DNA of 64,000 nt. It comes from Lacicoccus alkaliphilus DSM 16010 (lineage in GTDB: Bacteria; Bacillota; Bacilli; Staphylococcales; Salinicoccaceae). The notes below the pieces were generated by a model. The model saw only the letters and a program-made list of their open reading frames with translations. It did no database searches and was not told where the DNA came from. Below, one piece after another: positions 1 through 14,015 of the stretch. The position numbers were made by a program, and so were the translations under genes. The stretch covers positions 1 to 64,000 of the forward strand of contig NZ_FRCF01000010.1 of NCBI RefSeq assembly GCF_900142805.1, given 5' to 3'. How positions within the stretch are numbered: position 1 is the first letter of the stretch; each line of letters begins with the position of its first letter.

Positions 1-84
1 GGCTCTTCATATACTACAGGCTCTTCCACTGTTTCCACTGCCGGCTCTTCATATACTACAGGCTCTTCCACTGTTTCCACTCCC
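1..84 (-). repeat. 42-bp tandem repeat in the LysM protein linker
   Basis: Two adjacent 42-bp units, at 1-42 and 43-84, are nearly identical and encode a 14-residue unit rich in Glu, Pro and Val. The array may continue past the left edge. The unit is a multiple of three, so copy-number changes would keep the reading frame. Confidence 0.85.
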
Positions 85-518
85 GGCTCTTCCACTACTT
101 CCGGCGCTTGTACAGGAGCAACCTCAGTTGCTGCATCTGCAGATACAGTCAACTTATTACCAGGAAAAATTAAATCTGAAGTCAAATTATTCATATCCAT
201 CAATTCTTTAACAGTCAAATTGAATTCCGATGCGATCTCAAACAGTGTATCTCCAGGCTGGATTACATAGATGCCTTCTTCAGCCACTACTTCAGCTTCA
301 GCTTCTCCAGCTACTTGAAGCACCTGTCCAGGGAAGATTAAATCTGATGAAAGATCGTTTGCTTCTTTCAATGCTGCCACTGATGTGGAGTTCGCAGCTG
401 CGATTTCGGATAAAGTGTCACCTGATTGTACTTCGTGTCCTTTTTCGGAAGCTTCTGCGTTGGCTGCAAATACTGATGAAACAGCGATTACTGTTCCTAC
501 GGATAATAATTTTTTCAT
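1..518 (-). CDS. Secreted LysM-domain cell-wall protein (3' end beyond window)
   Basis: The start is the ATG at 518-516, behind a strong AGGAGG-type site at about 525-533. The first 172 codons are visible. Residues 1-23 form a signal peptide with a hydrophobic core and an Ala-x-Ala-like end. Two LysM repeats follow at about 28-69 and 84-125, each with the Gly-Asp-Thr-Leu core that binds peptidoglycan. A Pro/Glu/Val-rich linker then runs off the left edge and contains a 42-bp tandem repeat. The catalytic or C-terminal domain is not visible, so it could be a hydrolase, a transglycosylase or only a wall binder. In Staphylococcus this spot beside ssb-ywpF-fabZ holds sceD, another wall protein. 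A WalR-type box lies upstream. Confidence 0.85.
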   Translation of the reverse strand, partial: MKKLLSVGTVIAVSSVFAANAEASEKGHEVQSGDTLSEIAAANSTSVAALKEANDLSSDLIFPGQVLQVAGEAEAEVVAEEGIYVIQPGDTLFEIASEFNLTVKELMDMNNLTSDLIFPGNKLTVSADAATEVAPVQAPEVVEEPGVETVEEPVVYEEPAVETVEEPVVYEE

Positions 519-606
519 TTGAAATTTCCTCCTGTTTTAACCTGTATATATTTAGAAAGTTTTTGTAATGTATCGTTCGTTTAATGTCTTCCTAATCACT
601 AGTAGT

Positions 607-680
607 ACTATAACAGATATAAATATTTCATAGGTTACAGGGAGATAAAATGTTAAGGCTTCTTTTACAGCAGTGTTACA
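607..680 (-). promoter_or_regulatory. Candidate WalR-controlled promoter of the LysM gene
   Basis: On the minus strand, 680-664 reads TGTAAC-ACTGC-TGTAAA, a perfect match to the WalR direct repeat TGTWAH-N5-TGTWAH. A possible -10, TATAGT, lies at 612-607, about 50 bp downstream and about 90 bp ahead of the start codon; no good -35 is visible. WalR controls cell-wall hydrolase and LysM genes in Bacillus and Staphylococcus, so the site suits the gene. The rest of 519-1025, about 500 bases without a gene, shows only AT-rich sequence. Confidence 0.55.
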
Positions 681-1025
681 AAAAGATTTCTTCAACATTT
701 TAATTATTTCATCAGGAGGAATTATTATGTATTTATTAACTTTTTACACATTTATGTTAAGATGACCTTTTGAAAAACGCTGTCATATCAATGCTGAAAG
801 CGATAATTAAATTTCGCCCTCTATTTCTATAATTGACAATATAGTCTGACAACCGTAATAAATTAAATCACATTGTAATAAAATTTATTGAAGATTTTCT
901 TTACATTTCATAAAAAAGACATCTCCGGCATTTTTACGCAGATAAAATACCGGATAATGTCAATTGTGAGTGTGAGTAGTCAGGTGCAGAACAATAAAAA
1001 GTGTGTGGGAGTGCTTCTGAGTCAT

Positions 1026-1613
1026 TTATGCAAGGACTTTTTCCTCACCGGTTCCTTCTTTGTTTTCCCCGGATTCATCAATCTCAATTTCCTCAGCTTC
1101 TTTGATCAAGTTTTCCAAAACCTCGACATTCTTATCTTCAATGGGTACTTTGACTAATTCTTCATGAGCACTTTTGTTAAAGTCATTCTTCGTCAGTGTC
1201 AGTATGCGCTCCTCTCCAACGAAATCGTAGCGATTGTAGTTTTTGATCGCTTCATTGATCAACTCACTCGGATTTTTAATGTTCTGGCTGTTGTTCAGTT
1301 TTTCCGGCATCAGCTTTACACTTTCCGCCCAGACCTCCATCCGATATTCTTTCGTGCCATTTTCCATCGTATGCATGGTCGTGGCGAGTTGTCCGCTCAC
1401 ACATATAATCTGGCCTTCACTGACACTGTCCAGTAAGTTTGGTATCGCTTTTCCAAACCCTTTACAATATATGAAATGCACTTCATGATCACGTTTATGA
1501 TCTTTAGGTATTCTGATTGTCGCCAGTATGAATGAATTCACTTGTGTGTTATTGCCCTGCTTTACTGAAATATTTCTGACCAGCTCTCCGACAAGCACCA
1601 CTTTATTCAACAT
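1026..1613 (-). CDS. ssb: Single-stranded DNA-binding protein paralogue
   Basis: This is a 195-residue protein with an SSB OB-fold in residues 1-105, including the N-terminal MLNKVVLVG strand and the strand around EYRMEVWAESVKLM. It binds single-stranded DNA in replication, repair or competence. The start ATG follows a strong GGAAGGAGGTGG site. The C-terminal half is a charged, Glu-rich tail that ends KVLA and lacks the acidic D-D-x-I-P-F tip that recruits partner proteins in standard SSB. Its place next to ywpF and fabZ parallels the B. subtilis ywpH (ssbB) locus, so it is probably an accessory SSB rather than the main replicative one. Confidence 0.8.
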   Translation of the reverse strand: MLNKVVLVGELVRNISVKQGNNTQVNSFILATIRIPKDHKRDHEVHFIYCKGFGKAIPNLLDSVSEGQIICVSGQLATTMHTMENGTKEYRMEVWAESVKLMPEKLNNSQNIKNPSELINEAIKNYNRYDFVGEERILTLTKNDFNKSAHEELVKVPIEDKNVEVLENLIKEAEEIEIDESGENKEGTGEEKVLA

Positions 1614-1797
1614 TATTCCACCTCCTTCCTGCTATCAGCTTAAATTGGAGTTGAATTTTCTGCAAATGACAACAATTTAAATTTTGAGGTAAATATAATA
1701 CAATAAATATATAACTGTACTCAAAAATGAACAGGAATCAAAAAACCGGCTGCAGAAATACGAAATCTGTAGTTTTTAAACTTTAAGGGGGGATTTC

Positions 1798-2220
1798 ATG
1801 AAATCATTTAAAATTGTAGAAATAAAAATGCAGAATGAAAATAACTACATCATTCTTGATTTGATAGACGGCGTCATCATTAATAATGAAGTCAGCAAGG
1901 ACTCGTGGATTGTTGAAGTCGCCACTTCCGAGGATTTCAAAGATATATTGGAGGAGTTCATAGGAACCGAGGTGACGCTCCTCATACGAATCACCAGAGC
2001 CTCCAATACTCCGGCGCTGTTCCATGGTAAATTAATGGAGATGAACAATATCAGCGTCGGCCTGTCCCTCATATTCATTGGAGACATCATACAGCAGGGA
2101 CCGCACTATGCAGAAGAATTGCTTGAAAAGCTCATGCAGGAAAATTATGAAGGCGAAGCATTGCTCAATGAATTCAAAACCCGCATGGAGTCGAAAGAAG
2201 ATATAAAAACATCCGACTGA
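1798..2220 (+). CDS. ywpF: YwpF-like protein
   Basis: This 140-residue soluble protein has no recognised catalytic motif. It is called from its resemblance to the YwpF family and from its position between ssb and fabZ, as in Staphylococcus and Bacillus. The ATG follows AAGGGGGGA at good spacing. It contains alternating beta-strand-like segments and a helical, acidic C-terminus, with no signal peptide or membrane segment. It is transcribed divergently from ssb and convergently to fabZ, with a shared terminator over both stop codons. The function of the family is unknown. Confidence 0.7.
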   Translation: MKSFKIVEIKMQNENNYIILDLIDGVIINNEVSKDSWIVEVATSEDFKDILEEFIGTEVTLLIRITRASNTPALFHGKLMEMNNISVGLSLIFIGDIIQQGPHYAEELLEKLMQENYEGEALLNEFKTRMESKEDIKTSD

Positions 2221-2239
2221 TCAATCAGTCGGATGTTTT
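2206..2239. terminator. Bidirectional terminator between ywpF and fabZ
   Basis: A perfect 15-bp inverted repeat (2206-2220 and 2225-2239) with a 4-base loop and A/T runs on both sides can stop transcription from either direction. It covers the stop codons of both converging genes. Confidence 0.9.
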
Positions 2240-2662
2240 GTCCTGTATGGCAAAAGTGATTTCACACTGACATGCCACTTCCCCATCGACAAGGGCCACT
2301 GCTTTGCCTTTGCCGATCGGCCCTTTTATTTTGGTGATTTCTACAGTCAGTTCCAGTGTATCACCCGGTGTGACCTGGCGTCTGAACTTACACTTATCTA
2401 TGCCTGCAAAGAATGCAAGCTTTCCTTTAAATTCCGGCTGCTGCAATAATGCGACACCGCCGACCTGTGCAAGTGCTTCAACTATCAGCACCCCCGGCAT
2501 CACAGCATACTCCGGAAAATGTCCCGCAAAGTAAGGTTCATTTCCAGAAACCTGTTTTATCCCGGTACAGCTGACGCCGGGTTCAATTTCTGTCACACGG
2601 TCAATCAATAAAAAGGGGGGTCTGTGTGGAATGATTGCTTTGATCTGATCATAAGTAAGCAT
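2225..2662 (-). CDS. fabZ: 3-hydroxyacyl-ACP dehydratase FabZ
   Basis: FabZ removes water from 3-hydroxyacyl-ACP to give trans-2-enoyl-ACP in each fatty-acid elongation cycle in the cytoplasm. The 145-residue length is typical. The hot-dog fold signature is present: His48 in GHFP and Glu62 in VLIVEALAQ are the catalytic pair. The ATG follows an AGAGGT site and lies 3 nt after the epuA stop, so it is the last gene of a DUF1146-murA-epuA-fabZ unit that links lipid and peptidoglycan synthesis. Confidence 0.97.
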   Translation of the reverse strand: MLTYDQIKAIIPHRPPFLLIDRVTEIEPGVSCTGIKQVSGNEPYFAGHFPEYAVMPGVLIVEALAQVGGVALLQQPEFKGKLAFFAGIDKCKFRRQVTPGDTLELTVEITKIKGPIGKGKAVALVDGEVACQCEITFAIQDKTSD

Positions 2663-2665
2663 AAT

Positions 2666-2854
2666 TTATACCTCTGTCAAGTTAATGATGTGTTCCCAAG
2701 TTTCCAATCTGAATACTTCAAAAGGGTTATCCAAAATGCCGTAACCGATCATCAGCCCTGCAAAGAAAACGATGATCGCCACGTACAGGAATAGTAGAAT
2801 GCGAACAACTAACGGAAAACGTCTGTGAACTAATTTTTTAGGTGTTCCTTCCAT
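2666..2854 (-). CDS. EpuA-like small membrane protein
   Basis: This 62-residue protein has a basic N-terminus (about 1-13) followed by one long hydrophobic segment (about 15-40) and a short polar tail. It matches the EpuA family of Bacillota, often labelled DNA-directed RNA polymerase subunit beta for historical reasons; the sequence gives no sign of an RNA polymerase role. It sits between murA and fabZ with very short gaps, so it is co-transcribed with envelope genes. Confidence 0.75.
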   Translation of the reverse strand: MEGTPKKLVHRRFPLVVRILLFLYVAIIVFFAGLMIGYGILDNPFEVFRLETWEHIINLTEV

Positions 2855-2868
2855 TTTAAAACCTCATT

Positions 2869-4158
2869 CTAGTTAGTCACCGGCGCTTTGGTCTTATCCT
2901 GGTCACTGACTCTTTCAATATCTGCACCCAACCGGCTTAATTTTTCATGAAAATCAACATACCCGCGATCCAAATGTCTTAACTCTGTCACTACAGTATA
3001 CCCATCGGCTGCCAATCCTGCCAGTATCAGTGCAGCGGCTGCACGGAGATCAGTGGCTTTAACCCGGGCACCCTGAAGATTGTCCACGCCTTTTATCAAT
3101 GCGGTGTTCTCTTCGAGCGAAATATCGGCATTCATCCCCGTAAATTCCGCTACATGCATGAAGCGGTTCTCAAATATGGTCTCAGTGATGGTGCTTGTAC
3201 CTTTGACCGTCGTCAGAAGCGCCATCATCTGACTCTGCATGTCGGTTGGAAATCCTGGATGGGGCATCGTTTTGACATTGGTGGGTTTCATGTTATCAGC
3301 AGGTATGATCGTGACTTCATTTTCATCCTCCACGAATTTAACGCCCATGTCTTCAAGCTTCGATACGAGGGCCGTGAGATGATCGAGGACGACATTCTTC
3401 AATGTGATTTCACTCTTCGTGATTGCTCCGGCAATCATGAATGTCCCTGCTTCTATTCTGTCGGGAATGACCTCATGAGGGGCACCCTTCAGTTCTTCCA
3501 CACCTTCTATTACGATATGACTTGTTCCGGCGCCTTTGACATTACCACCCATGCTGTTGATGTACTTTGCCAGGTCCTCGATTTCCGGCTCCATCGCCAC
3601 ATTTTCAAGACGGGTGACACCTTCTGCGAGACTCGCTGCCATAATCAGGTTCTGCGTCGCACCGACACTTGGAAAATCAAGATTGATTCTCGCGCCTTTC
3701 AGCCTGCCGTCTGTATATCCTTCGATATTCCCGTCGACATTTGAAAAAGAAGCGCCCATCTTCTCGAGTCCTTTAATGTGCTGTTCAATCGGCCGGCTGC
3801 CAATCGCACAACCACCCGGCATCGCAATCGTACACTTGCCGTAACGGCCGAGCAGCGGCCCCATTACAAGCATACTTGCCCGCATTTTACTCACCAGGTC
3901 ATAGGGGGCGTTATGGTTGAGGCCCTTGGAGGCATCCACCGAGACCATTCCATTGCCGGTCTCCACTTCTGCGCCCAACAGCTTCAACAGTGATGTTAAA
4001 TTTTCCACGTCGGATAACTCCGGCACGTTGGTTATATCTGATTTCCCTTTTTCAGGCAGCAGAGACGCCACCAAGATGGGCAAAACGGCATTTTTAGATC
4101 CTTCAATGGTGACGGAACCCGTTAATTTCTGACCACCCTTGACTATTATCTTATCCAT
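2869..4158 (-). CDS. murA: UDP-N-acetylglucosamine 1-carboxyvinyltransferase (first copy)
   Basis: MurA transfers enolpyruvate from PEP to UDP-GlcNAc, the committed step of peptidoglycan synthesis, and is the fosfomycin target. The 429-residue protein has the duplicated EPT fold, the N-terminal SKNA motif and Cys117 in [10 protein letters not shown], the residue that fosfomycin alkylates. An upstream in-frame GTG at 4167 is less likely than the ATG at 4158, which has GGAG at 8 nt. The gene lies downstream of the atp operon, as in Bacillus and Staphylococcus. A second murA is at about 21.5 kb. Confidence 0.97.
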   Translation of the reverse strand: MDKIIVKGGQKLTGSVTIEGSKNAVLPILVASLLPEKGKSDITNVPELSDVENLTSLLKLLGAEVETGNGMVSVDASKGLNHNAPYDLVSKMRASMLVMGPLLGRYGKCTIAMPGGCAIGSRPIEQHIKGLEKMGASFSNVDGNIEGYTDGRLKGARINLDFPSVGATQNLIMAASLAEGVTRLENVAMEPEIEDLAKYINSMGGNVKGAGTSHIVIEGVEELKGAPHEVIPDRIEAGTFMIAGAITKSEITLKNVVLDHLTALVSKLEDMGVKFVEDENEVTIIPADNMKPTNVKTMPHPGFPTDMQSQMMALLTTVKGTSTITETIFENRFMHVAEFTGMNADISLEENTALIKGVDNLQGARVKATDLRAAAALILAGLAADGYTVVTELRHLDRGYVDFHEKLSRLGADIERVSDQDKTKAPVTN

Positions 4159-4252
4159 TATCCACACTCCATTAAGTAGTTAAAATACGTCCTATTTAAC
4201 TATAGTCTATATTATAGCTGTCTAAACATGTTGTAAAGTTTTTCACCGTATT

Positions 4253-4483
4253 CTAATTGAATATTAATGAAGCGTCCTGGACAAGATAGAAGAAATCCAT
4301 GATGAAGTTGCTTAAAGCACTGCCCAATAATACAGATATTACAATCAGCAGCAGAATGATCCTGCCGGTCTCGCCTTTTAAAAAGAGCCTTTGTATATTC
4401 AATCCCTGCAGTAGCCAGAAGCAGAATATCACACTCAGAATATGGAGTATTATATGCATTAAAGCCATTTGTGAAAATAACAT
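4253..4483 (-). CDS. ywzB: DUF1146 (YwzB-like) membrane protein
   Basis: This small protein of about 76 residues has two hydrophobic segments (about 8-28 and 43-65) joined by a short basic loop, the pattern of the DUF1146/YwzB family. The ATG at 4483 has AAGGG 8 nt upstream; the longer GTG start at 4492 would overlap that site. It lies just after the terminator of the atp operon and before murA, as in related genomes. Function unknown. Confidence 0.75.
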   Translation of the reverse strand: MLFSQMALMHIILHILSVIFCFWLLQGLNIQRLFLKGETGRIILLLIVISVLLGSALSNFIMDFFYLVQDASLIFN

Positions 4484-4494
4484 GAATATCACCC

Positions 4495-4523
4495 TTAAAA
4501 AAAGCCCGGGGGAGCCCCCAGGC
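4495..4523 (-). terminator. Terminator of the atp operon
   Basis: On the minus strand a 9-bp GC-rich stem (one G-U pair) with a 2-3 base loop is followed by seven or more T. It begins 1 nt after the atpC stop codon. Confidence 0.9.
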
Positions 4524-4524
4524 T

Positions 4525-4929
4525 TTATCTGTGTCTTGCAACTTCTATACGGTTCATTGCCCGTCGCAGTGCCAGCTCTGCACGGTATCTGTCTATCTTT
4601 TCGTCTTGTGACTGCTGCAGTAACTCTTCTGCACGCTGACGTGCTGCTTCAGCCCGTTCAGTATCTATATCTTCAGCAAACTCACCTGCTTGAACAAGTA
4701 CAGTGACTTTTGAAGGATTGATTTCTGCAAAACCTTCAGTTACAGCAAAATATTCAAACTGACCATTTATCTTTGCCCGCAGACTACCTATTTTAAGTGC
4801 AGCGACAGTCGGGATATGTCCGGCCATAACACCCAGTTCACCTTGCTTGGACTGAAGTATGATGATTTCACAGTCTTCCTCGAAGAAGACGGATCCATTA
4901 GGAGTCACTATGTCGAGTGAAATTGTCAT
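4525..4929 (-). CDS. atpC: F1Fo ATP synthase epsilon subunit
   Basis: The epsilon subunit belongs to the central stalk and can inhibit ATP hydrolysis. The 134 residues comprise an N-terminal beta sandwich (about 1-85, with the GELGVMAGH segment) and a two-helix C-terminal domain rich in Ala, Glu and Arg (about 90-134). It is the last gene of the atp operon, 19 nt after atpD, and is followed at once by the terminator. Confidence 0.97.
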   Translation of the reverse strand: MTISLDIVTPNGSVFFEEDCEIIILQSKQGELGVMAGHIPTVAALKIGSLRAKINGQFEYFAVTEGFAEINPSKVTVLVQAGEFAEDIDTERAEAARQRAEELLQQSQDEKIDRYRAELALRRAMNRIEVARHR

Positions 4930-4948
4930 GTGATTTTACCTCCCGATT

Positions 4949-7273
<2,325 letters not shown>

Positions 7274-7294
7274 TTATCCATCTTAGTCTCAGGC

Positions 7295-8815
<1,521 letters not shown>

Positions 8816-8820
8816 TCAAA

Positions 8821-9363
8821 TTAACTATTCGCGTGTGCCTTGAATTGACCTTTTAAAGTGTTCAACTGACCTCTGATGGAAGCATCATAGACTTTAGTAT
8901 CTATGAAGACCCTGATGCCGCCGATCAAGTCTTCGTTCACTTCATTTTCAATCAACAGTTTTTTCAACCCGGTTTTCCTGATGAAAACTTTGCCGATATC
9001 ATCCAGTTCCTCACCGGATAATTTATAGACGGATTCCACAAGTACATATGCCTGATTGAAATGGGCGTTGTACAATTGGATGAAATCTTCATAAATGTCT
9101 TCAATTCCGGTCATCTTGCCTTTGTCGGACAAAACCCGCAACAGATTGTAGAGCGGGCTTTCAACTTCTTTGAACGTATTTTCAATGACCGCTTTTCTAT
9201 CATCTCTGGATATTTTCGGATTCGATATGAAAGCATAGAAATTCGGTACATTACGCACCGATTCTATGACTTTGCTGAAATCCTTCTTAACATTGTTCAG
9301 TGTATCGTCATCATGGATCGCATTGAAGAGGGCTTTGGAATAGTTATTCGCTGAAATAGCCAT
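8821..9363 (-). CDS. atpH: F1Fo ATP synthase delta subunit
   Basis: The delta subunit links the peripheral stalk (b2) to the top of F1. The 180-residue protein starts with the typical AxNYSKALF helix, has a helical N-terminal domain (1-105) and the GGIRVFIDTKVYDASIRGQL segment near the C-terminus. Its start codon overlaps the atpF stop by one base (TAATG), which suggests translational coupling. Confidence 0.96.
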   Translation of the reverse strand: MAISANNYSKALFNAIHDDDTLNNVKKDFSKVIESVRNVPNFYAFISNPKISRDDRKAVIENTFKEVESPLYNLLRVLSDKGKMTGIEDIYEDFIQLYNAHFNQAYVLVESVYKLSGEELDDIGKVFIRKTGLKKLLIENEVNEDLIGGIRVFIDTKVYDASIRGQLNTLKGQFKAHANS

Positions 9364-9878
9364 TATTTATCCCCTGCTTCCTGTAAGTACTGTTTCACCA
9401 GCTGCTGCTGATCCTGATGATCCATTTCTTTTGAAATCATCTTCTCGGCAATGAGTATTGACAACTCTGCCACTTGATCATTGATTTCTGCAATCGCTTT
9501 TTCTTTTTCTCTTTCAACATCAGCCTTCGCATTTGCCATAAGCTGATTTGCGCGGGTATTCGCATCATGAATGATTGTTTCCTGCTCTTTATTCGCCTGG
9601 GCTCTCGCATCTTCCATGATTGAGGAAATATCCGCCTGGGTCTGCTTGACCAATTCTTCATTTTCTTTCTGCAGACGCTGCGCTTCAATCCTGCGGTTTT
9701 CCGCATCATCAATTTCTGAATGTATGAGGTTCTCCCTGTCATCCATCACTTTTTTCAACGGCTTCCAGACAAAATATGACAGAGCCCCAAGCAGAACAAG
9801 GAAACTCACAAGCAGTACGAGACTGCTCCCGATTGCCACACCAACATCTCCAGTATTCCCTAGTATAAGAAATTCCAC
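9363..9878 (-). CDS. atpF: F1Fo ATP synthase b subunit
   Basis: This is the peripheral-stalk subunit: one membrane helix (about 15-37) followed by a long charged coiled coil (about 45-165). The start is a GTG at 9878, with AAAGGAG 9 nt upstream; no ATG is available nearby. The 171-residue length is typical. A hairpin lies in the 96-nt gap between atpE and atpF. Confidence 0.96.
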   Translation of the reverse strand: MEFLILGNTGDVGVAIGSSLVLLVSFLVLLGALSYFVWKPLKKVMDDRENLIHSEIDDAENRRIEAQRLQKENEELVKQTQADISSIMEDARAQANKEQETIIHDANTRANQLMANAKADVEREKEKAIAEINDQVAELSILIAEKMISKEMDHQDQQQLVKQYLQEAGDK

Positions 9879-9934
9879 TTATGTACACTCCTTTCAAGAA
9901 AGTTTCGTTCACTCTTCAAACAACATAATAAGAG

Positions 9935-9961
9935 GGCGAAATCTTGATATAAGACTTCGCC
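9935..9961 (-). promoter_or_regulatory. Intercistronic hairpin between atpE and atpF
   Basis: On the minus strand GGCGAA and TTCGCC, then TCTT and AAGA, pair across one mismatch around a 5-base ATATC loop. No T-run follows, so it is not a standard terminator. It could stabilise or process the atpE end of the message, or dampen atpF translation, matching the high copy number of subunit c in the complex. Confidence 0.55.
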
Positions 9962-9974
9962 ATAGTAACGATTC

Positions 9975-10232
<258 letters not shown>

Positions 10233-10237
10233 TTATA

Positions 10238-11351
<1,114 letters not shown>

Positions 11352-11403
11352 AATCTCCTAGTGGTTTAAAGCTTCCTAGAGTAACTTTCACATTCCCCTT
11401 GTA

Positions 11404-11432
11404 ATAATATATGAGTGCAATTTTTGTGTCAA
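11404..11432 (-). promoter_or_regulatory. Promoter of the atp operon
   Basis: On the minus strand TTGACA (11432-11427) and TATTAT (11409-11404) are 17 bp apart, a near-consensus SigA promoter about 50 bp upstream of atpI. No clear terminator for upp is visible between upp and this promoter. Confidence 0.85.
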
Positions 11433-11534
11433 TAACATGGAGGGATTTATTTAACCAACTCCAACCCCCGCCATATTATCGACACAATTCATCACACCTG
11501 TAAACTTGAGGGCTTTCGCTCGATGAGCCGTCGG

Positions 11535-12164
11535 TCATTTTGTCCCGAACAGGCGGTCTCCTGCATCACCGAGGCCCGGAACTATATAACTATGGTCATC
11601 CAGCCTGTCGTCGAGTGCTGCGATATAGATGTCCACATCAGGGTGGGCTTTCTGCAGCGTCTCAACGCCTTCCGGCGCCGCAATCAGGCAGATGAAGCGG
11701 ATTTTGCTGCCGCCTCTTTTTTTGATTGCGGTGATCGCCTCGACTGCGGATGCCCCCGTGGCAAGCATGGGATCGATGACGAAAATATCACGTTCCTCGA
11801 TATCCCCCGGGAACTTTGCATAGTACTCTATGGCCTGCAGTGTATCCGGGTCGCGGTACAGGCCGATATGGCCGACGCGTGCAGACGGTATCAGCTTGTG
11901 GATGCTCTCCTGCATCCCGAGTCCCGCCCTTAAGATCGGCACAAGACAGATTTTTTTACCGCTCAGCCTTTTCGCTGTCGTCGTCTGTATCGGCGTCTCC
12001 ACCTCAACCTCTTCCAGATCGAGGTCCCTGGTCACTTCATAGGCCATCAGCATGCCCACTTCATCGACCAGTTCCCTGAAAGTTTTCGTCGGAGTGTTCT
12101 TATCCCTTATAAAACCCATCTTATGCTGGATAAGGGGGTGCTCCATCACTTGAACCTTTGACAT
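11535..12164 (-). CDS. upp: Uracil phosphoribosyltransferase
   Basis: Upp makes UMP from uracil and PRPP in pyrimidine salvage. The PRPP-binding loop DPMLATGAS is at 131-139, and the C-terminal [13 protein letters not shown] signature for uracil is intact. The start is the ATG at 12164 (MSKVQV), with AGGAGG 6 nt upstream; the longer frame up to 12185 has no site. Length 209 is standard. It lies 33 nt after glyA, the usual order. Confidence 0.98.
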   Translation of the reverse strand: MSKVQVMEHPLIQHKMGFIRDKNTPTKTFRELVDEVGMLMAYEVTRDLDLEEVEVETPIQTTTAKRLSGKKICLVPILRAGLGMQESIHKLIPSARVGHIGLYRDPDTLQAIEYYAKFPGDIEERDIFVIDPMLATGASAVEAITAIKKRGGSKIRFICLIAAPEGVETLQKAHPDVDIYIAALDDRLDDHSYIVPGLGDAGDRLFGTK

Positions 12165-12197
12165 ATTAGTCCTCCTGTCCGTCAAATTCCATATTGA

Positions 12198-13439
12198 TTA
12201 CTGCCCGCCGTATAACGGGTAATCGGCAGTCAGTGCGTGGACCTGCTCCTTGATGCCTTCCAGGCTTTCTCCGTCCCTGGTGCGCTTCAGCGTCTCGACC
12301 ATCAATTCAGCCACTTTTTCCATCTCTTTTTCCTTGAATCCCCTTGTCGTCATCGCAGGTGTGCCCAAACGGACGCCGCTTGTCACGAACGGTGATTCCT
12401 GATCGAACGGTATGGTGTTCTTATTGCATGTGATGCCGATTTCATCAAGTGCTTCTTCCGCCTTCTTGCCGGTCAGTTCGAAGCTTTTCACATCCACGAG
12501 GACGATATGGTTGTCCGTGCCGCCGGAAACGATTCTGAGACCGCCTTCAGTCAGTCCTTTGGCCAGCGCCTGTGCGTTCTTGATCACCTGCTGCTGGTAC
12601 GCCTTGAAGCCATCCTGCTGTGCTTCTCCGAATGCCACTGCCTTGGCTGCGATGATGTGCATCAATGGTCCGCCCTGGATGCCCGGGAAGATGATTTTAT
12701 TGAGGGATTTTGCATACTTTTCCTTTGCGAGGATGATTCCGCCCCTCGGCCCTCTTAAAGTCTTATGTGTTGTGGAAGTGACGAAGTCCGCATGAGGCAC
12801 CGGATTCGGATGCAGTCCAGCTGCAACGAGGCCTGCAATATGCGCCATGTCCACCATGAAATACGCACCGACTTCATCTGCGATCTCACGGAATTTGGCG
12901 AAATCGATCTGTCTGGAATAGGCGCTCGCACCTGCAATGATAAGCTTCGGCTGCTCTTTTTTCGCGATTTCCATGACCACATCATAGTCGATCGTCTCGT
13001 CCTCTTCTTTGACACCGTACTCGCTGAACTCATACATCGTTCCGCTGAAGTTCACCGGGCTGCCGTGCGTCAGATGTCCGCCGTGATTCAGGTTCATACC
13101 AAGCACTTTATCGCCCGGTTCAAGTATCGAGAAATAGACGCCCATATTCGCCTGTGAACCGGAATGTGGCTGGACGTTGACATACTCGGCACCGAAGATT
13201 TCCTTCAATCTTTCCCTCGCCAGATCCTCTACGACATCAACGTGTTCACAACCGCCGTAGTAGCGCTTGTTAGGATATCCTTCTGCATATTTATTCGTCA
13301 GGATTGAACCCTGCGCTTCCAGCACAGCCTTTGAAACAAAGTTCTCCGAGGCAATCAATTCAATGTTTTTATCCTGACGGTTGAATTCCGATTCTATTGC
13401 TTCAAATAATTTTGAATCCTGTGATTTGATATGTGACAT
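12198..13439 (-). CDS. glyA: Serine hydroxymethyltransferase
   Basis: This PLP enzyme interconverts serine and glycine and makes 5,10-methylene-tetrahydrofolate. The PLP lysine is in [13 protein letters not shown] (about residue 226), with the upstream HGSQANMG-type segment HSGSQANMG. The ATG at 13439 has GGAGAGAG upstream; the ATG at 13454 lies before that site. The 413-residue length is normal. Confidence 0.98.
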   Translation of the reverse strand: MSHIKSQDSKLFEAIESEFNRQDKNIELIASENFVSKAVLEAQGSILTNKYAEGYPNKRYYGGCEHVDVVEDLARERLKEIFGAEYVNVQPHSGSQANMGVYFSILEPGDKVLGMNLNHGGHLTHGSPVNFSGTMYEFSEYGVKEEDETIDYDVVMEIAKKEQPKLIIAGASAYSRQIDFAKFREIADEVGAYFMVDMAHIAGLVAAGLHPNPVPHADFVTSTTHKTLRGPRGGIILAKEKYAKSLNKIIFPGIQGGPLMHIIAAKAVAFGEAQQDGFKAYQQQVIKNAQALAKGLTEGGLRIVSGGTDNHIVLVDVKSFELTGKKAEEALDEIGITCNKNTIPFDQESPFVTSGVRLGTPAMTTRGFKEKEMEKVAELMVETLKRTRDGESLEGIKEQVHALTADYPLYGGQ

Positions 13440-13463
13440 ACTGACTCTCTCCATTCATCTTAA

Positions 13464-14015
13464 TTAATTATTATATTTGGCTCTCGGACCGCCGATCAAT
13501 TTAGGCCGCGTTCTGGCCATGGTGACCATCGCCTGCCCGACCATCTTCGTGTCGGTCCTGAAAGGTACTGCTACATGTTTCAAATGCATGCCGATCAATG
13601 TCTGACCGATATCGATGCCCGCATCCGCAGTGACAAATTCCGCGACGGCGGCATCGTCCATCTGTTTGTATGCATGTTCACTCAGGCTGCCCCCGGCGCT
13701 CCTGTGGGGGACGACGCTCACTTCGCCGTATCCGGACGCCTCAAGCGTCTTTCTTTCCATCGTGACGGCACGGTTGATATGCTCACACCCCTGGAACATG
13801 AGATGGACGCCATGCTTTTCCTTGATGTCCTTAAGGCAGTCATAAATGACTCCCGCTGCTTCCATCGAACTGTTTTTGCCGATATGCTGACCGATGACCT
13901 CCGAGGTCGAACAACCGATGATCAGCCTCTGGCCTTCAAAGAAGAAATTTTCAGCTTCGAGTTCATCGATAAGCGTTTCCAAATCATTCTTCAATTTTAC
14001 AAACTCTTCGTTCAT
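13464..14015 (-). CDS. ywlG: YwlG/TIGR01440 family protein
   Basis: This 183-residue soluble protein is of the conserved TIGR01440 (YwlG, UPF0340) family. The segments GCSTSEVIGQHIG, FQGCEHINRA and VPHRSAGGSLSEHAY are typical. No activity is established for the family. The ATG at 14015 follows GAGGGTGG. The gene overlaps the end of rpiB by 32 nt and precedes glyA, the arrangement found across Bacillota. Confidence 0.88.
   Translation of the reverse strand: MNEEFVKLKNDLETLIDELEAENFFFEGQRLIIGCSTSEVIGQHIGKNSSMEAAGVIYDCLKDIKEKHGVHLMFQGCEHINRAVTMERKTLEASGYGEVSVVPHRSAGGSLSEHAYKQMDDAAVAEFVTADAGIDIGQTLIGMHLKHVAVPFRTDTKMVGQAMVTMARTRPKLIGGPRAKYNN

Noticed and set aside
230-568. Plus-strand open frame of 112 codons over the LysM gene
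   Set aside because: Leu-rich repeats in it come from reading the LysM coding strand backwards; the signal peptide and LysM motifs on the minus strand are decisive.
888-1157. Plus-strand open frame of 89 codons at the end of ssb
   Set aside because: No ribosome site and half of it overlaps ssb on the other strand; low-complexity Phe/Ile composition.
1740-1778. Terminator-like imperfect hairpin upstream of ywpF
   Set aside because: It lies in a divergent promoter region with no gene to terminate and has mismatched pairing; left without a role.
3154-3744. Plus-strand open frame of 196 codons inside murA
   Set aside because: Antisense to murA, with a His- and Cys-rich composition typical of shadow frames and no ribosome site.
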